From Polytrichum commune (lineage: Eukaryota; Streptophyta; Polytrichopsida; Polytrichales; Polytrichaceae): a DNA stretch of 64,000 nt. The notes beneath the pieces were generated by a model. That model had not been told where the DNA came from, searched no databases, and saw only the letters and a list, made by a program, of their open reading frames with translations. Below are positions 10,060-22,596 of this stretch, piece by piece; the stretch's first letter is position 1; every line of letters begins with the position of its first letter. The stretch lies in the NCBI GenBank assembly GCA_950295325.1, contig OX485803.1, positions 41,245,554-41,309,553 on the forward strand, written 5' to 3'. The translations under genes were made by a program, and so were the position numbers.

Positions 10060-11096
10060 TTTTAAAGTGGTTGAATTTAGTAGCTACGCCTAGTCGTCCG
10101 CGTAGGTTTAATAACATGGATGATGCACTTCACTCACGAATTATACATTCTATGTTTAATGAGGGCTTATCTTATGCTAACACAAGTGATCAATATGGTT
10201 ATCATTATGAAATTATATATCAAGAGCATAGCCAAAGCTTTTGAAGAAAATGGTCAATTAGTATCCAAACATAGAGGCAATGTTCGCTATCCAACTTTAC
10301 AAGATGAGCACATTCATTGATTAGTAGAGAGGCTTGATGCAGATCCAAACATCGTCGTAGAATCTCTTCATCGTGAATTGAGTGAAGTTTTTCAATTCCC
10401 ACGCCAAGTATTATCACTTGTGTTTCAAAAGCCATTTGAAGCCAAGCTGGATTTACCCTCAAGTTGATGCGCTATGAACCAAATGATTGTAACAATGAAG
10501 ACCATTTTAGAGAGCATATAGAGTGGTGTCAAAAGTTTTTTAAGCTCAGTGGCAATATGGTTGATGTTGTATATGTGGATGAGGTTGTTTCCAATTTACA
10601 TTTGACACATCAATTTGAAAGGGCTCGTCAAGGACAAACATACCAATGAATTCCTCCAACTCAAAGAGGTCAAATTTTATCTTTGGTGGGTGCAAGCGGT
10701 CATGAAGGAGTCATTGCACATGATGTCACAATTGGTGCTTACAATACAAACAAGTTCTTAGAATTCATTCAAACCAAGGTCATTCCTAGCCTTGATAGAT
10801 AAAGGTTCACCCTCATGGACAATGTCCCATTTTACAAATCTGGTGAAATGCAACAAACTATTGAAGATGTTGGACACATCTACTTCCGTTTGCCATCATA
10901 TAGTCCACCCCTCATTAATGCAAAATGGATATTTGGACACATCAAAAGCCATCTCCAACGGAATGATCCCCAAAATCATCGAATATTATTAGATCACATT
11001 AAAGATGACGTACAAGTAATGACTGCAAACATGGTCCAAGGTTGGATAAGAGAGGTCAATCGGATTTTGGTAGAGCTAGTCGATCATGGGGAGTGA
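10060..11096 (+). pseudogene. IS630/Tc1-mariner-type transposase remnant
   Basis: The N-terminal part (frame ending at 10465-10467, with a TGA at 10318-10320) contains SIAKAFEENGQLV and a helix-turn-helix-like region. After a frame change near 10464 one frame runs to 11096 with two stops (TGA 10647-10649, TAA 10800-10802). That part shows VVYVDE, the first Asp of the DDE triad. It continues through RARQGQTYQ, QILSLVGASGHEGVIAHDV, GAYNTNKFLEFIQTKVIPSL and FTLMDNVPFYKSGEMQ, which holds the second Asp. Then comes LPSYSPPLINAKWIFGHIK, where the family normally has a LNPIE-type motif; Asn-Ala-Lys replaces it, so the third catalytic acid is lost. With three stops and a frameshift it is dead. The family call is confident from the DDE_3-like pattern; element boundaries are not determined. 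Confidence 0.75.
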
Positions 11097-12539
11097 TTAG
11101 GACAATCTTATACATGATGTGCCGCTCTTTGTGAAATGAAGTTATATAACTCAAGAAATTCATATTGTGAAGTTGTGAATATGGGTGCCAAATCATGAGA
11201 TTGTACACAACATGTAGTGAAATTGGTTGGAAGTTCAAGTTAAATTGGTTGTCTATATAGTGAACTTGATTCGTGATTCCAATGAAATTGGTAGAACCTA
11301 TCGCTAAATTGGTTTGTAACATCGTGAAATTGACTTTGCACTTCCTTGAATTCATCTTACCAAAGGAGTCTATCAATCCTCAACTTTGCAAACTTTGCTT
11401 CCAAGGTTTATTGTGCAGAGTTCACAAGTAATTCCAGGGTAACTGTTCAAATGCACTTCCTCAGTAATTGGACGTAGCTCATAAATATCCAGAGGGACAT
11501 TAATCTTGGGCACAAATCTCCAGATTTGTCTTTGCTCTGATGATAAATGGGAGTTGGGGTAGAAAGTCAGGGCAATGGAAGTTGCACTTGGCATCAACAA
11601 TATAGCAACATTGTGAGTCACAATCCAAAGAGTGACAAAGCTCTCCTTATTTTCAATCGACATGATCAGAGGCTGAAGTTACAGAGAGTAGATTTTGCGT
11701 CACACGTATATATGGATAGATACTCAATGGTACATTACTTCTTCCTGTACTTGCAAGTTACTTAGTAGACCTCTTTGCAAATCACATTTTCTTTGATTTC
11801 CTTGTAATCAATTATGGTGGCAGGCAGTCTAGATTTCCATTACTGACAACTGTAGTAAGATTGAAGGCAAGAACTTGCCCAAAGATGTCGGTTGACATAT
11901 TAATCTGTTTGTCAATATGAGAACTACAAGAGGAATGCAATCTGGGTAGACATGCATAAGATAACAGCTGACACACAATCCCTCCTGGTGTACATGAACT
12001 CGATTACAGTTCGCAATGCTGTCAAAAAAAAAAATGATCAAATCCTCAAGCTCCCATCAGGGAGTTCGCCACTTGCAAAAATATATACGCAAGGGGAGCA
12101 TGCTTGTTGTTTCTTCAGGAAGTGTTCCCCCAGACCAGAAGGTTAAATGCACCAATCCTTGTCTCTACCGTAGCCTGTTTCTTGCTTAGGCTCTAAATCG
12201 TTGAAATTTCTTCAATGTTTGCCACAGGGCAGTCTTATGTTGGTTGAGACAACTAAATCTCATGTGTAAATTGTAGTTCGGCATCCAAATAGATGAACTA
12301 GGAAGCACCTTACATTTGTCCAGAATTGTTTACCTATCTTCCAGGTGCAATGCATCAAACCCCGTGTCTGTCTACATCATTCCACTTCACCTTGGGGTAA
12401 GCTTACGTTAATTTCAAAGCATTCAACTCGTATGATGATAGCTGGAAGCTCGGACATGGATGTATTCAATGTTAAACTTCGCGTCACAGTGGCTTTGATG
12501 AGTTCCACGAGTAACTCCAAGTTCACCTCCGCTTAAAAA
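11097..12539. other. intergenic, unidentified ORF fragments
   Basis: A 96-codon ORF on the - strand (11373-11663) and a 70-codon one (11829-12041) have ordinary amino-acid composition and may be remnants of a gene or transposon. No motif allows a name. They lie just before unit 2 of the 1.1-kb duplication and could belong to the same element. Confidence 0.3.
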
Positions 12540-13620
12540 ATTCATACCTCTCAAGTTTCAGCACCCAATGTCGCCTGCAATCAGTGAGCACAGCTGGCCA
12601 GAGATCGTACCAAGGGCCAGTGCACATGGTGGTGCCTGCAAATTGCAAATAACATCATGTCTTCAATCAATGAATGGGGAGAACCGGCTTGTAGTTACAG
12701 ACGAAGTGGTTGAGTTTGAGAAATAACCGGTTGAAGTTCCAGGACTTCAGGAAATTTACGAAAGGAATTTATAGAATTTTCCCTAATTTAATATAGAAAA
12801 TCCGAAATTTGTCAACATGTAACCGGTTGGACTTGGAAACACTAGGATATCGACTGATTATGCCCAAAAATCTGCCCGGACGCTGTCTCTACCACATAGT
12901 GTAATTAAGTTACCTTTTAAGTACCAATCATTTTCTCCACAGCTGTTGAAAACAGCCTAAAGGTGTTGTACTCAACTTGGCGCGAGCATTAAGCTGATCA
13001 TGCCATATTGCAGTTGGTGCAAGTTCGCCTCGACACTTGGCAGGTGGTGTACATGGACAGCAATTCACAGGTTGCATACTTAAGAAACATGTGCAAGCTT
13101 ATTCTCCCATCTTCTGCACTGCCTCTTTGGGATCTGTATTGGTCGGTTTCAAGTGCTCTAGTGCTGCCTTATGCAGAAATCTCTACAGTAGCTTCTCTCT
13201 TGTGCGATTGTGAATTCTAGAGTTAGGTAGTACATCATTTTGCAGGAGTCCAACATTTCAATGGGGATACCTCTACCTTGCTCCTCGTACTTTAGCAACG
13301 TCCTGAGGAATGGCGCAGGAGGGGTAACCCTCGGAGAGCATTTTCAAGGCGACATCCAACAAGCAACCTGCGTATTTCACAAGGTCTTCTGCGATAATGA
13401 ATATACCTGCAATGTGTTGCATTCTCGTGGCGGCCTATCTAACAACAACACTTAGACGTCTTTTGTGAATGCAACTCATTGCAGTTGAATTTATCAGTGC
13501 AGTAGACCCTTGCGAAAATGCCCAGGTGATTTCTCTTTGGTGTTAAGTCGACTACGCCCTTCTAAATGGTACGCCACAGTCTGCTTGCTTGTAACTTGAA
13601 CACTTTAGCATCATTGAAAT
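12540..13620. repeat. unit 2 of the diverged 1.1-kb duplicated sequence
   Basis: It is colinear with 1780-2830 over at least three blocks (see that entry). This copy has lost the TA microsatellite and contains an insertion of the AACCGGTT-rich repeat at about 12670-12895 between the first two shared blocks. Confidence 0.65.
12670..12895 (+). repeat. AACCGGTT-rich dispersed repeat, copy 1
   Basis: It shares with 27490-27745 the blocks GAACCGG...ACAGA, GAGTTTGAGAAATAACCGGTTGAA, GACTTCAGGA, GTCAACATGTAACCGGTTGGA and TATGCCCAAAAA...CCCGGAC. The copy at 16755-16995 is on the other strand. It has no coding capacity and no certain terminal repeats, so the class is unknown (MITE or SINE-like). Confidence 0.6.
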
Positions 13621-16600
13621 AAAGCATCGTGTGCTGAATGTCTGGTCTTTGTCAACCTTGTCAATCGTTCAAGTGACCATTACGGTAGTCTGTTTGGAAT
13701 TTCTGGAGGAAAAAAAAAAAAATCGCTTTGCAGACGTAGATGAGTTTGCCGACTATGAAGCTGTCTGGCATCATCTCCAGATCGCATAAGCTCCAATCTG
13801 TGTAGCATTTGATCAGCTTCTTCAAAGGCCTTGACCTTCAAAGGCCTTGAGATCGCATAAGCAAATCCGAGGCTTTCGTGGTCTTCATAGGGATTTTACA
13901 GGATTTCCAGTCTACTCAACTACAAGTCGGGATTGCAGACGCAATGCATTGTTTCGGGTAACCAAATATCTCTCGAGTCAGAGCCCCCCTCCCGAGAGCT
14001 CGAACTTGCGCTTTTCGGGAGTTTGATACTTGAATTTGATTAGCTCTATCCAATCTTCAAGCTCTCGTGATTAGTTTGGGCAAGTGTGAAGTGGCCTTGC
14101 TCTCAAATCGTGTCCCATCTTTCCATTTTTCTTCAACTGGAGCTGCTTGAATGATCAAAACATCTACAAATCTGTACCAGGGTCCAGCACCGTTATGCGA
14201 CTGTCGTCTCTGCCCAATTCACTGAGACATCTTTTGATCAATTTGGCACATTACACACATCATCTGATGATATTTACCAGATGCTGCTGCATTATTAATG
14301 GAGTACACAAATTCCTCTGCTCACCAATTCCTCGAGCTCACCAATTTTCTTCTATGTCCTCCAAGTATGTCGACTACTTAACACTACTAGGATTGTGTGA
14401 GTCTGGAGAACGGTCTTTTTGAGTCAATTTTGTCGCAAAGAGACCCTTTTGAAAGGTGTCAAAAGTCCAGTATTGCCACTTGCCTCCAGCCATTTTCATG
14501 TCGTTGGGTTTGTGTCTTATTGCACATTGGTTTTCCAACTTGGCTTTTACTACCATGTAGTCGAGACATGGTTCAAACCTTCAAGACTTCATATTTACTC
14601 TGACATGCATGTCAAGTGGACTGGGATTCTATCTAGTTGATGTACATAACTAGCAACTCTACAAAATTTGACTCAACACACTCATAAAGGCCTCGGTATA
14701 GCTCGAAAAACCAACCTGGAGAAACAAAGAGTACCTTATTTCTGCAAGGTTTCGTCACACAAATTGTGCTTGAATCTCTTGAAGTGGAGAAGGATTCAAG
14801 AAAGGGCGTGAATATCACACCATAACTCACATCTTGCAAATTTGGATCACCATGTTATCAGATTTTTGCATTACATGAACAAGAGCAACAAAACATGCAG
14901 TGTCTCACAATGTTTCTCCATTCAACTGGTAATCTTCAAGCCGACATCTCAAACCACGAGCTCCACTCTCTCATTTCATCACTCCCCAAAGCCTACTACT
15001 TTAGACACAAATCAAACCCTAAACTCTCAAAAGGTGTACACATCATATCTCTCAAGTCTACAATCCTAAACTGTCAAGGGGCGTGATGGTGTGGTAATTT
15101 CCTGCAACTGTGGGTGTGTGAATAATTACCACACCATTTGGGGCAATGGTGGAAGTTCAATCACCAACTCATTACTCTTCTACCTCCACAACAATGCAAC
15201 TCATAACTCCTCTAATAAGTGTCTCCACAACGTCTAAGAATCTACCTTCAAGCTATGCTGCAACATCTTGCTTCACAACTTATTCCAAAATGAATTTAGG
15301 GTTCCTTAAACCCAAGGTTTCAATTCAAACTAACCTTATCATTTCAATGAAAGTGAACACATGTGATAAAGCCAAGGACATAACCATCTAAAGTAGCATA
15401 TTTAAGTTCAAATGCAAATGGAATAAATGAACCTTACGGTGGTACTCCATGGTACCACAACACACCGGCACTCCCATAAAGTCGAAATCTCACTTGATAT
15501 GACTTCAATTTCGGCCGGAAGGGTGCCAATGGATTGCATTCGATGAGCACAATCTCGTCACCGACCAAAACATAAGAATTTATTACCCATAATTTTAGAA
15601 GAATGAGAGGATGGACCGTTGACCTAGCTGCACAACCAAGATCATTCGCTTCCTCCTCATATAGCTTCAACGTGACAATGATCCAAATCTCGCGAATTCT
15701 AAAGTGTAGAAAGGCCGGGGACCATTTAAATAAATAAACCCCTGATTGTATGAAATTTATGCAGTACTTCAGGGTAAGGTTCAAATACTAGGTGATGAAT
15801 TGCAGATCTCGACAACTCGTTAATTTATTTTTTAATAACCATTACCAGTGTGGGGCATGAAGAACTAACATGCACCTCGGAGGTGAAACATCGTGTGAAT
15901 AATACGTGCAAATATGTAAACATGAAAGTAGAAACCATGGAGGTAGGGTTTACAGAAGGTAAACAAGAATGGCATTTACTAGTAAAATTGTTGGTAAAAT
16001 AAAATCTTGGTACATGGTAATATTCTGAAGATAATACGGTATATTAAGCCCATTGCAACAATGCAAAATCAAGGTCAAGCTAGCCATAGCATTAGGGCCC
16101 AATCATGAGTTCAAGCAATTAGAGAACTCTCAAAAACTCATGAGTCTGACTAGCTTATGGGTCCTCATTGTTGAGATGACAACAATGGGTTTAATGCCTA
16201 GATGGCATGCTCCAACCAACTACAATGTCATTAGATACAGGCATGTGGACACCCCATTTGACACAAAATTACATTGTTGTCAAAGCTAAACCCACAATCC
16301 TAATAATGTGGTAGATGGCAACTTTGAACACATGGTCCCAATATTTCGTTTGTGTGTTTTATACACGTTTTTATAGTTGGAAGGTCCCAAAGTGCAAAAT
16401 GTGAAGTGAATCAATGTTGAATGATTCACTAGTTAAAAGTTGAAAATGTATTAAACCTTGAAGGGGGTCTCTATCATTATTGAGTCAACCGTAAATGTCG
16501 TTTGCCTGCACTTTGAGAGATTTTAGGGTTTAGTGGATAATAACTTTTTGCGGTTTGACTGAAACAAGATTTTGAAACAATCTCATAAGGCTGACGAACA

Positions 16601-16754
16601 CCGCATGGTTACCTTTTTCTCGTCCGCTATGGAATTCACCAATAATTAGTAAACTGTAATTTTAGTTGGCCTGCAAATGTGGATGGATAAGTCAAAACAC
16701 GCATTTAAGTAAATCTACACGTATTTTCAAAATCTACATTTTTTGGTTGCTTCA
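13621..16754. other. intergenic, nothing firmly recognised
   Basis: A 116-codon ORF on the - strand (15434-15784) has ordinary composition but no motif I can name. Other ORFs are short and unsupported. The stretch 13790-13860 contains a short local duplication of GGCCTTGA and AGATCGCATAAG. Confidence 0.35.
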
Positions 16755-16995
16755 ATTCTATGGACGGATACAGTGCCAGGGAAGTTTTTGGGCATAGCCG
16801 GTCAAGATCCTAGTGATTCTAAATCCAGCTGGTTACATGTTGACATCTTCCAGTTTTGCTTTATTCATTTAAAGGTATATTTTATAAATTCCTCTGAAAT
16901 GATCGGTAATTCTCCTGAAGTCTCCAACTTCAACTAGTTATTTTTCAAACTCAACCGGTTCGTCTGTAACTAACTGACAATTCTCCCCGAATACT
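16755..16995 (-). repeat. AACCGGTT-rich dispersed repeat, copy 2 (inverted)
   Basis: It reads as the reverse complement of the copies at 12670 and 27490. GGGAAGTTTTTGGGCATA, TCAAGATCCTAGTGATTCTAAATCC, TGGTTACATGTTGACATCTTCC, CTCCTGAAGTC and CTCAACCGGTTCGTCTGTAA match their complements in order. Confidence 0.6.
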
Positions 16996-17636
16996 GGACG
17001 GATATGTCACTACAATGATCATGTACCTAAGTTTTTGTGGGAGATACATGAATCCAAATTGATTACTTGAATGTTATGATATTAAAATATGATGAAAAGG
17101 ACATACATTTATTTTATGATGTTGAGTCTATATAAAGAAATGTTGAATAATGAAAATACAATCAAAACAAGTGCTAGACTATTATCATAGCCTACTACAT
17201 ACTCTATTGCAAAATCTTATCATAAAATCATATCATTGGATTCTATGATAAAATTTAGCATGTTAAAATCTTGAACTTGGACACAGTCTAGTTTTACATA
17301 TATATATACCATATACAAGTTCAAATGTAGAGAATTTGGAGTCCGCCCCTGAATTCATATGCATTTTCAGAGGTGGTTCAATATCAAGACCTCCAAAAAC
17401 CTCTCCGAATGAGCATTGGAGATATAGAAGGTATGTCGCCGTATTGTAAGCGCTTCCAACTCCATGTATATACTCTTGGCCCATTGCATTGGATTGGGTT
17501 GGATATTGTCTTGTCCTGTTAGCAAAAGGCCCACATACCTCATATTCCCAAATGGGCAATGAATTTAAAAACAATTGCAATTATGCAATAAACTCCAATT
17601 TCTAACACACGGCGGGCCCAGTTGTATTCAGCAGTA

Positions 17637-17978
17637 CACCCTTACCTTCACAATGTCACCCCTTTATAATGTCACTCTCTCTCTTGTATCCCGAAACCCT
17701 AGGGAACGGATGTGCTCAATTTAAATCCCCTTCCTTGTTGTTACACTTCCCCTCTCATATATCATGAGTTTCGACGATACAATCATCCATCAAAGAATAT
17801 AGACCGCACGCTCGTACGCATCATACTATCATTATCGCAATGTTGACTTTGTGTTGTTCTATTATGTCTCAGGGTACACTTATTCTCTATTATCACGCAT
17901 CCATGTTAACATTGCAGACCTCCTTCATATCACGTGCACTTTGGTTGCCACATGCATGATATTAGGGAGGTTAGAATG
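17637..17978. mobile_element. Stowaway-like MITE, copy 1
   Basis: This 342-bp element has imperfect terminal inverted repeats (CACCCTTACCT... / ...GGGAGGTTAGAATG) and is flanked by TA at 17635-17636 and 17979-17980, the Tc1/mariner-type target. It is colinear with 23706-24029 and with the reverse complement of 45358-45687. Shared blocks include CCCGAAACCCTAGGGAACG, CATATATCA, CAATGTTG(A/G)CTTTGTGTT and GCACTTTGGTTG. It encodes nothing. Confidence 0.75.
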
Positions 17979-18054
17979 TACAATTACATGACAGTAACTT
18001 AAGTCGTATCCATCGGTACCCGTTTGATTCAAAGACGCTTGTATGTTAAATGGA

Positions 18055-18497
18055 GGCTTGGAGGACGGTTGCAATGTTCAAGATTGAAGTCTTCAATGCC
18101 CTTCAAACATGATTTGGCCCTTCAAAATATACCTCTCTCAAAATAGCCCTTCAAAATACAATCCCAAATTGAAAATGAAGACATCACTTGAAGTCCTCAA
18201 TAGAATCTGGCCACCACAAGAACCCACAAGCGTAGGGCATTGTCACTGCAAGAAGTGGAGTTAGGTGGTTGATTCTTAAATCTTCACATTGTACTACAAA
18301 CATGTACCATATAATTCATGCACAAGTTTATTATGAGTATTGTAATTCATTTCTATATTCTTGGATTGATGTCTTGGATTTGAACCAACCCTTTAACTGA
18401 AGGGCTGAAATTTGAGAACCCTTCAAAATGAAACTCATACGAGGGCTTCAATCTTGAACACCGGATGGTTGTCCGCCTGCCAACCTTCATAGCCATT
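18055..18497. mobile_element. inverted-repeat element, probable MITE
   Basis: The left part (AAATGGAGGCTTGGAGGACGG, then GTTCAAGATTGAAGTCTTC) is matched at the right, on the other strand, by AAATGGCTATGAAGG...GGCGGACAACC and GTTCAAGATTGAAGCCCTC. The inner block resembles the subterminal part of the element at 60716-61769 (AATATTGAAGTCTTCAA). No clean target duplication could be assigned, so the borders are approximate. Confidence 0.45.
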
Positions 18498-20789
18498 TAT
18501 TTATAGGCGCTTACATGGAGCCCCGGAGGTCCGCCAAGTGGCGATCGGGCTCACATAAATGTTTCACACCTACACTAGGTGGTGGCACACATAGAGAGAG
18601 GCTTTTGGCACTTGATTTTTGAATTCTTAATGTATTCATGGCAGGTACATCATGAACCCTCAACTCCCAAAAGCAAGGGCATGACGCCTACGAAGGTGCG
18701 AGGTACAATAGAGTACTCGTCTCTTTACTTGTATAAAATTGCCTCCGAGTCTTGAAGGTGGCCTTCCAAACGTGTTCTAAAACGGGGACGGATAAATTGG
18801 GAGCAAGGATTGTAGGAAAAGGTACTCGCACTTATAAACTACATGTAGTTATGCTGCATGGAATCCATAATATCTTCTTCATGGGTTTCCGTTTGGGCAT
18901 GTGGTCCAATCTTCCAAATGAAGAGTGTTAAAGATCATCATATATATAGGTAAAGGTTAGCTAGTATAATTTGAAATTTTGGATGTCGTTAAAGTGGAGA
19001 GGCCTATTATAGACGCTATTTCTACAACGGTTGCCGGCATACAACTACGGTCCTACATTTGTATTCTAACAATTTGAATAGACCTACTACGTTTTAGAAG
19101 ATGTTGTTAGGAAGGGGTGTCCGTGATAGATGCTAGCTACTACATAACTTATTTGTAGAAGTTGGTATATGTTTTTGGGTAACTTGAGCCTTGTCTATAC
19201 TTGTTGGTGGTCATAGTCAATGGACGGCTCCCATCAGTATGTGACGTTTTTTCGCTGCTTTTCGTCAACGACTGGATGTAACGTAGTGAAGTTTTGAGTG
19301 ATCCGTTGGTTAAAAGCGTTCCATGTTGGTGGGAGCCATCCATTGGCTATGCCCATCATTAAGTATGGGCATGGCAGTAGGTACCAACAATCAGACATGA
19401 GTTGTCTTGATCCACCTTTGGGAATCTCCCATATGGCTTAAAGGGAAGTGTGTCTTTAACGGTTACTTTTTAGTTTGTAAATGTGGATGGCAAAACCATG
19501 TTCAAATGCAAAGAAATTTATAGCTCATCATGAATTGAAATGAAATGTCAAAGGTGAGGGCCATGGAACCAAAACTCGGTAATTTGAAGGTAACTTTATT
19601 TGGTTTGTTTTGAAGTACAACTCCCGATCCACAAATTATAAATTTGGTTGAACCATGATTGCCAACATAACATTATTCAATTATTATCAATTGTTCCCTT
19701 TTAATAATATTCAATGACCAATGCTTCATCCGAGTTTATCAAGTTGAATCTCATATAATAGTGTTGGTAAGAGAATAACCATGGTATAGTTCTTGAACAT
19801 TATATGACTTATTCCCCGCCCGCCCCACCCTCCATATTCAGCGAGATAATGTTATGAATGATGAAGTCCATCCTAAATTGATATGAATGATCAAATGTGA
19901 AGGCAAATGAGCCATAACTCAATCACATGGACCCCCCCCCCCCCCCGTGGTGCCCCATTTGGCATGAAGGCAAACTGATCTTAAATGGTCACTCTATCTA
20001 TTTGACTCGTTGTACTATATAATGTGCGATGTCGAATTTGTTTTTTTTCTACAAGAAAAAACATTGCAACCAAATCTTCGATGGCTTAGATACTATTAGT
20101 TTAAATATGATTCTATACTCTAAACAAGCCAAAAGCCCTTGAACTTATGGTCTTTAGTGTCACGCGCGTGATAGTGTCACTTATCCTATTTTGAGGCATA
20201 TGTTAGGTTATAGAAATGATCAACAATTTCACCATTAGTGTCACCTCATGACATTTGGTGTTCAAGTACGCAAACTAATATCTTGGCATGAGTATGTTCA
20301 ATAGTGTTACGAGGTGTCTATACGTGTTACACATAGTCTACAAGTTCACCAAAGTATCACAAATGACACTTGCCATGAGTATGTTCAATAACATTTATCC
20401 CTTGCATACTAAAACACAAAACTATCATTTCAAGTATCCATACATGCTAAGCTAAATGTCATAATGTAAATAAATGTTTACATCAAAATTTTATTTATGT
20501 TCACAAATAATATCATGTTGGTAATTAGCGGACGTGACACTTTGAGACCTCTAGGTATCTAGTTTAAGCCCTTCAAAATAGTGTGCATGACACTAAATAC
20601 CATAAACGGTGTAGTCATATGTGACCTATGTGAGGTTGATCAAAAAACCTATAAGGAATACGATGCTTTTACTAGACTCCTTTTATCCACAATGGACAAG
20701 GTTTCAAAATTGGATGCTTGATATTATTGTGAATTGTTTGAACACGTGCAAAGTGCTCAAAGTACATGTAAGTAATAGGGCACTTCTTC
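18498..20789. other. intergenic, nothing recognised; poly(C) run
   Basis: A run of about 16 C residues lies at about 19931-19946. The rest is AT-rich with short unsupported ORFs and no clear repeat boundary. Confidence 0.4.
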
Positions 20790-20792
20790 TTA

Positions 20793-21874
20793 GGGTCGGT
20801 TTACACTATGGACCATGAAGTCGGACCATGGATGATGGCCTTTGTCAATGGTCCGAGTTCATGGTCCGACTTCCATGGTCCGACTTCATAGAAAATTAGT
20901 TTTGAGAGCTTTGGGCCCTTCACTAGGTGTAAACCGAATGTGGACCAAAAAAATGACCATGCACCAAAAGTGAAGGTGCTGATTTTTTTAATACATGCCC
21001 AAAAAGGGCAATTTTGAAAAAAAAAATCAAATTTGACCATTCTCTTGGCTTCTCTTGGGCTTCACTTGTCTTCACTTCTTGTTAAATTTGTCGAAGATGT
21101 GGCTTGCAAATCTTCTCACAACAATTTTTACAAAAAAAAATGAGCGATTCAATTTGTACATGTGACATGTACCTTGTGTTGTCATATTTAGTGTTTGATT
21201 AAATTTAATTTTGTTACCACCCTACCTTGATCAACACTAAAGTTCAATTCTTTGATAATTAGTGCTAGAAGATTTCCCATTGCGGTTCTTTTGACCACCC
21301 TGATCTACAGTCACTAAACGACTACAGATTTTTTCTTTTTCGTTTTGCAACTGTAAATTTAAAAGTTTGGGGGCGTGTGATAGACCGTTGGAAAGGTATT
21401 TTCAAGACCTTTCCAACGGTGTATTAAAAGCCCCAAAATTCCCAAAATTGCACTTGGTAGACCAAAAAAACAAATATGCACTCAAATTCTTGAGTTTTAG
21501 ATGTCCCACGTTGTTTGGTGGAACACGTGGGAGCCGGTTTAAGTGGTAGGGCAAGATAATAGTGGTATGTGTCATGGGCTATGATATGATTAATGCACAT
21601 GGAGAGTAGAAATGGCATTTGTGTGCCATGTGCCCCTTGCCTTTTCATACCATACCACCTCTCTTGCCTCTCTGATTGCAAAACCCGTTGGACCATGTTA
21701 GTGCATTTATCAGGCCTTAAAATTTATGCTTTTGGGGACCTCGACCTTCATGGTCTCTCTGACATTTTTTCTTTCTTAGTGTAAACCGAAGTTGTGTCGG
21801 GACAACTTCAACAGCCAATCAGCTACCTTGCAGAGCCTTGGTCCAACTTCATGGTCCATAGTGTAAACCGGCCT
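20793..21874. mobile_element. Harbinger-like MITE, family B copy 1
   Basis: This 1,082-bp element is flanked by TTA at 20790-20792 and 21875-21877. The terminal inverted repeats begin GGGTCGGTTTACACTATGG and end CCATAGTGTAAACCGGCCT. Subterminal copies of CATGGTCCGACTTC follow the left end. The interior has an (A/T)-rich non-coding body and a hairpin with 13-bp arms at 21385-21397 and 21407-21419. The sister copy is at 25874-27094. A 3-bp TWA target and a G-rich terminus point to the PIF/Harbinger superfamily. No transposase is present, so it is non-autonomous. Confidence 0.85.
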
Positions 21875-22596
21875 TTATACTTCACAACTGAAGCCATGAT
21901 TTGCATGAGATCGAGGGCTTTAAGTTACAATTTTGACTTGAATGACCTCTCTTGATGAAGTCGAGTCAGGGAGAAGCGAACCTCCCTCAAATAATTAATG
22001 TCGTACATATATAGGTTGGTAACTTATGATATAGTTGGAATGCCTTCAATGCGAGCTTTGTTGGTTAATTCTTCATCAATGGCAATCAACAACTCCTTAC
22101 ATCAAATTGTATCCATGTAAACCTCCAAACTTCAAATCAACCAATCTCTTTATTAGTGATTAGACTAGGTACCGGAGGAGGTACATAACATGATTCAACC
22201 AAGTGGGTTGGTTCCATGACCCTAGAACGTGTCATTTATGTTTAGTGGTCCTTCGAACAAAGTAAGAAGAATCTGTTTATTATCAAGGCCGGCACTTTGG
22301 AAATCTGAGTGGAGTTATATTCATGGCATTATTCACAGGATTCATTGTTCATCCTGGTATTATTCACAAGAAACATTGTTCATCACGGTGTTATTCATTG
22401 AAAATAGTATTCATAGTAGCGAAATTGTTGTAAATACCTACACTATTCACAATATTCTTATTATTATACCGACACTATCCAATATTCGTACTGGCGTTAG
22501 TTTCTTCCCATTTTATGAGTTGCTTCCCATGAAGGTAAGATAGTGGAGGCCCATGTAAAATGCTTAATATAAAACGGAACGCAACCATGCAACTAA

